64,000 nt of DNA from CAUPWF01 sp963515125 (GTDB taxonomy: Bacteria > Bacillota > Clostridia > Lachnospirales > Lachnospiraceae), in contig JBQKKG010000003.1 in NCBI GenBank assembly GCA_052116865.1, positions 1 to 64,000 on the forward strand. The letters run 5' to 3'. The notes beneath the pieces are model-generated. The model was given only the letters and a program-made list of their open reading frames with translations. It searched no databases and had not been told where the DNA came from. The position numbers were made by a program, and so were the translations under genes. This document shows, one piece after another, positions 62,170 to 64,000 of this stretch (position 1 is its first letter; each line of letters opens with the position of its first letter).

Positions 62170-62199
62170 CCTACTTCTTTCCTCTCCTAATAAATTAAG

Positions 62200-62619
62200 C
62201 TATAATTCTATTTCCGTTACCATTTTTACATTTGCTTTTTCTAATATCTCTTCTGCTTTCTTAAAATCATCTGTATTAAATACCATAACCGGTGCAGCAT
62301 GTTCTCTAATTACAAATGAATAGATATAATTAATATTTATACCACCCTCCGCTAATATTGATAACATACTATTTAAATTTCCTTTTTTATCCACTAATTC
62401 AACGCCTATTACTTCGTGAATTCTAACAACAAATCCTTTACTTGTAAGAAATTCTTTTGCTTCTTCTGGCTTATCAACTACCATTCTTAGAATCCCAAAT
62501 TCCGGAGTATCAAAGGACGCTACAGCACGAATATTTACATGTGCTTCTGTCAAAACCCTAGTAACATTCATAAGGCTCCCCGGCTGATTCTCAACGAATA
62601 CAGAAATTTGTCTAATCAT
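62200..62619 (-). CDS. Tandem ACT-domain protein
   Basis: The 139-residue protein has an ACT module (IRQISVFVENQPGSLMNVTRVLTEAHVNIRAVA) and a second (GVELVDKKGNLNSMLSILAEGGININYIYSFV). It is very similar in layout to the ACT protein at 60395. It lies between iorB and paaK, so it likely reports ligand status to the pathway. Confidence 0.9.
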   Translation of the reverse strand: MIRQISVFVENQPGSLMNVTRVLTEAHVNIRAVASFDTPEFGILRMVVDKPEEAKEFLTSKGFVVRIHEVIGVELVDKKGNLNSMLSILAEGGININYIYSFVIREHAAPVMVFNTDDFKKAEEILEKANVKMVTEIEL

Positions 62620-62682
62620 AACTATTCCTCCTGCAAATTGGTGACATATTCATGTCTATTATCTAACAAACTAACCTCATAG

Positions 62683-63252
62683 CTATAAACAATATCCTAT
62701 ATCAAATGCTTTTTTATTAATTTCTATTGTCTTAGATGGGACTGTATGTTCAATCACACGGTACCATTGTTCTTTTGTGAACTCCATATGCCTTGCTGCA
62801 ATCCCTAGGATAATCATATTAAACACTCTTGAATTCCCTAGTTTTTTTGCTTCTTCCGTTGCATTTACCTTGTACACTTTATGCTCTTTTTCTAACTCTT
62901 CTAAAATATGCTCTGGATATTCTGCCGCTCCAATGACTACCGGCATTGGGTCGATTCTCCAATCATTTGCAATTAGCACCCCATCCGGTTTTAAATAATG
63001 ACAATAACGAAGGGCTTCTAACCGTTCAAATGCTATAATTACATCTGCTTGCCCTTCTTCTACGATAGGTTCTGCCACTTTTTCTCCATAGCGGACAAAT
63101 GTAACAACACTTCCTCCCCGTTGTGCCATTCCATGGACTTCTGATAATTTCACATCATATCCTCCAGTAGTTGCGATACCTCCCAAAATTCTACTCGTGA
63201 GAAGTGTCCCTTGTCCACCTACGCCAACAATCATTATATTTCTTGTTCCCAT
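62683..63252 (-). CDS. iorB: Indolepyruvate ferredoxin oxidoreductase, beta subunit
   Basis: The 189-residue subunit is the gamma-type POR/OR domain: IMIVGVGGQGTLLTSRILG (the typical start), SEVHGMAQRGGSVVTFVRYG and NMIILGIAARHMEF. It joins IorA to oxidise indolepyruvate and related aryl pyruvates to aryl-CoA with ferredoxin as acceptor. It overlaps iorA by one base (63252). Confidence 0.94.
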   Translation of the reverse strand: MGTRNIMIVGVGGQGTLLTSRILGGIATTGGYDVKLSEVHGMAQRGGSVVTFVRYGEKVAEPIVEEGQADVIIAFERLEALRYCHYLKPDGVLIANDWRIDPMPVVIGAAEYPEHILEELEKEHKVYKVNATEEAKKLGNSRVFNMIILGIAARHMEFTKEQWYRVIEHTVPSKTIEINKKAFDIGYCL

Positions 63253-64000
63253 TATCTGTCACCTACTTTCTCAATTGCATCAAACTTGCATAATGACTGA
63301 CACAATCCACATCCGGTGCACATTGTATCATCGATATGAATCGTTCCATCCGCATTCTTCGTCATTGCAGGACATCCCGGTTTCATACACATTCCACATT
63401 TCTTACACTTATCGGTGTGGGAAATATAAGTAGGTTTTTTAGATTTATCTAATAAAACACATGGTGATTTGGTAATAATAACAGATACTTCTTCTCTTGC
63501 CACTTCCTCTTTAATCGCCTTTTCCAAGGTTTCAATGTCAAATGTATTGATTACATGTACATGTTTCACCCCAATTGCTTTGCAAAGTGCTGGTATATCA
63601 ATTGCATAGGTAGGTTCTTCCATCAGTGTTTTTCCTGTTGCAGCATGATCTTGATGACCGGTCATCCCCGTTGTAGAATTATCTAGTATCATAACTGTTC
63701 CAGTACTTTTATTATACACCATATTGATCAAAGAATTTATGCCTGTGTGCATAAAGGTAGAATCACCAATTACAGCTACCCAGTCTTTAATATAATCCTT
63801 CCCTTTTGCTTTTTCCATTCCATGCAGGCTACTTATGCTTGCACCCATGCAAATGGTCGTATCTACCACTCCTAGTGGTGGCACTGCACCTAATGTATAA
63901 CATCCTATATCTCCTGCTGCATGCATATTTAGTTTTTTCAAAACATAAAATACGCTTCTATGCGGACATCCTGGACAAAGGATCGGTGGTCTATTTGGTA
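63252..64000 (-). CDS. iorA: Indolepyruvate ferredoxin oxidoreductase, alpha subunit (partial)
   Basis: The gene runs off the right edge, so only the C-terminal about 249 residues are present; an internal ATG at 63941 is not the start, since NRPPILCPGCPHRSVFYVL continues upstream in frame. It has TPP-binding motifs (CPGCPHRS, CMGASISS, GDSTFMHTGI, DNSTTGMTGHQ) and two [4Fe-4S] motifs at the end (CKKCGMCMKPGCPAM, CTGCGLCQSLCKFDAI). It is the first visible gene of the operon. Confidence 0.95.
   Translation of the reverse strand, partial: PNRPPILCPGCPHRSVFYVLKKLNMHAAGDIGCYTLGAVPPLGVVDTTICMGASISSLHGMEKAKGKDYIKDWVAVIGDSTFMHTGINSLINMVYNKSTGTVMILDNSTTGMTGHQDHAATGKTLMEEPTYAIDIPALCKAIGVKHVHVINTFDIETLEKAIKEEVAREEVSVIITKSPCVLLDKSKKPTYISHTDKCKKCGMCMKPGCPAMTKNADGTIHIDDTMCTGCGLCQSLCKFDAIEKVGDR

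Overview
The window looks like chromosome from a low-GC, strictly anaerobic member of the Clostridia, most likely a Lachnospiraceae relative. This rests on an electron-bifurcating type [FeFe] hydrogenase operon, an indolepyruvate:ferredoxin oxidoreductase, a corrinoid protein with its UroD-like partner, a T-box leader, an RlmD with a Lachnospiraceae-type C-terminal extension, and generally AT-rich intergenic DNA. I assign family level only. No rRNA, tRNA, CRISPR array or complete mobile element is visible.

Layout. 1-7.2 kb is accessory in character: two repeat arrays at the left edge that may be the end of a mobile element lying outside the window, a DUF5131 phage-type gene, small orphan genes, a VOC/AraC pair, rlmD, a decayed IS4-type transposase, and a nucleotidyltransferase plus sugar O-acetyltransferase. 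7.4-9.6 kb holds a corrinoid protein/UroD pair and a ferritin-like protein. 9.7-14.5 kb is housekeeping and regulation (ECF sigma/anti-sigma, a small membrane protein, pcrA, DUF1836, the TrpR-like YerC). 14.5-21 kb has a PHP phosphoesterase, a C39-like peptidase, an orphan lipoprotein substrate-binding protein, a prolyl-tRNA deacylase-like protein, a TRIC channel and a TetR/MFS efflux pair with matching operators. 21-32 kb contains a polyphosphate-polymerase (VTC)/DUF4956/beta-helix lipoprotein operon, a two-component system with a MacB-type ABC transporter, and a radical SAM/flippase-like pair. 33-42.3 kb has an aminotransferase and the complete kdpABCDE potassium uptake locus. 42.4-46 kb has a Crp/Fnr regulator facing a ferredoxin-like protein, and a chemotaxis receptor. 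46-50.3 kb is a lipase-like/condensation-like acyltransferase/esterase group followed by a small S4-like gene behind a T-box leader. 50.8-54.9 kb is the HndA/HndC/HndD type hydrogenase operon. 55-58.4 kb is cysK-metY with two Rrf2 regulators. 58.6-64 kb has cspA, a dicarboxylate/amino-acid symporter, and an arylacetate-type operon (iorA-iorB-ACT-paaK-ACT) that runs off the right edge.

How it fits together. The hydrogenase, IOR, ferredoxin and PaaK genes describe amino-acid-fermenting metabolism in which aromatic 2-oxo acids are oxidised to aryl-CoA thioesters, reduced ferredoxin is re-oxidised as H2, and the thioester can be exchanged through PaaK. Most regulators sit beside their likely targets (TetR/MFS, RR/HK/ABC, KdpDE/KdpABC, Rrf2/cysK-metY, Crp/ferredoxin).

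The most unusual feature is a dispersed family of near-perfect GC-rich palindromes (four close copies at about 16.2, 24.5, 29.6 and 50.8 kb, plus a probable variant at 34.3 kb). They sit exactly at gene 3' ends, and in several cases supply the stop codon or last residues of the adjacent protein. The second is a full T-box leader that does not lead into an aminoacyl-tRNA synthetase or biosynthetic gene but into a 75-residue S4-like protein.
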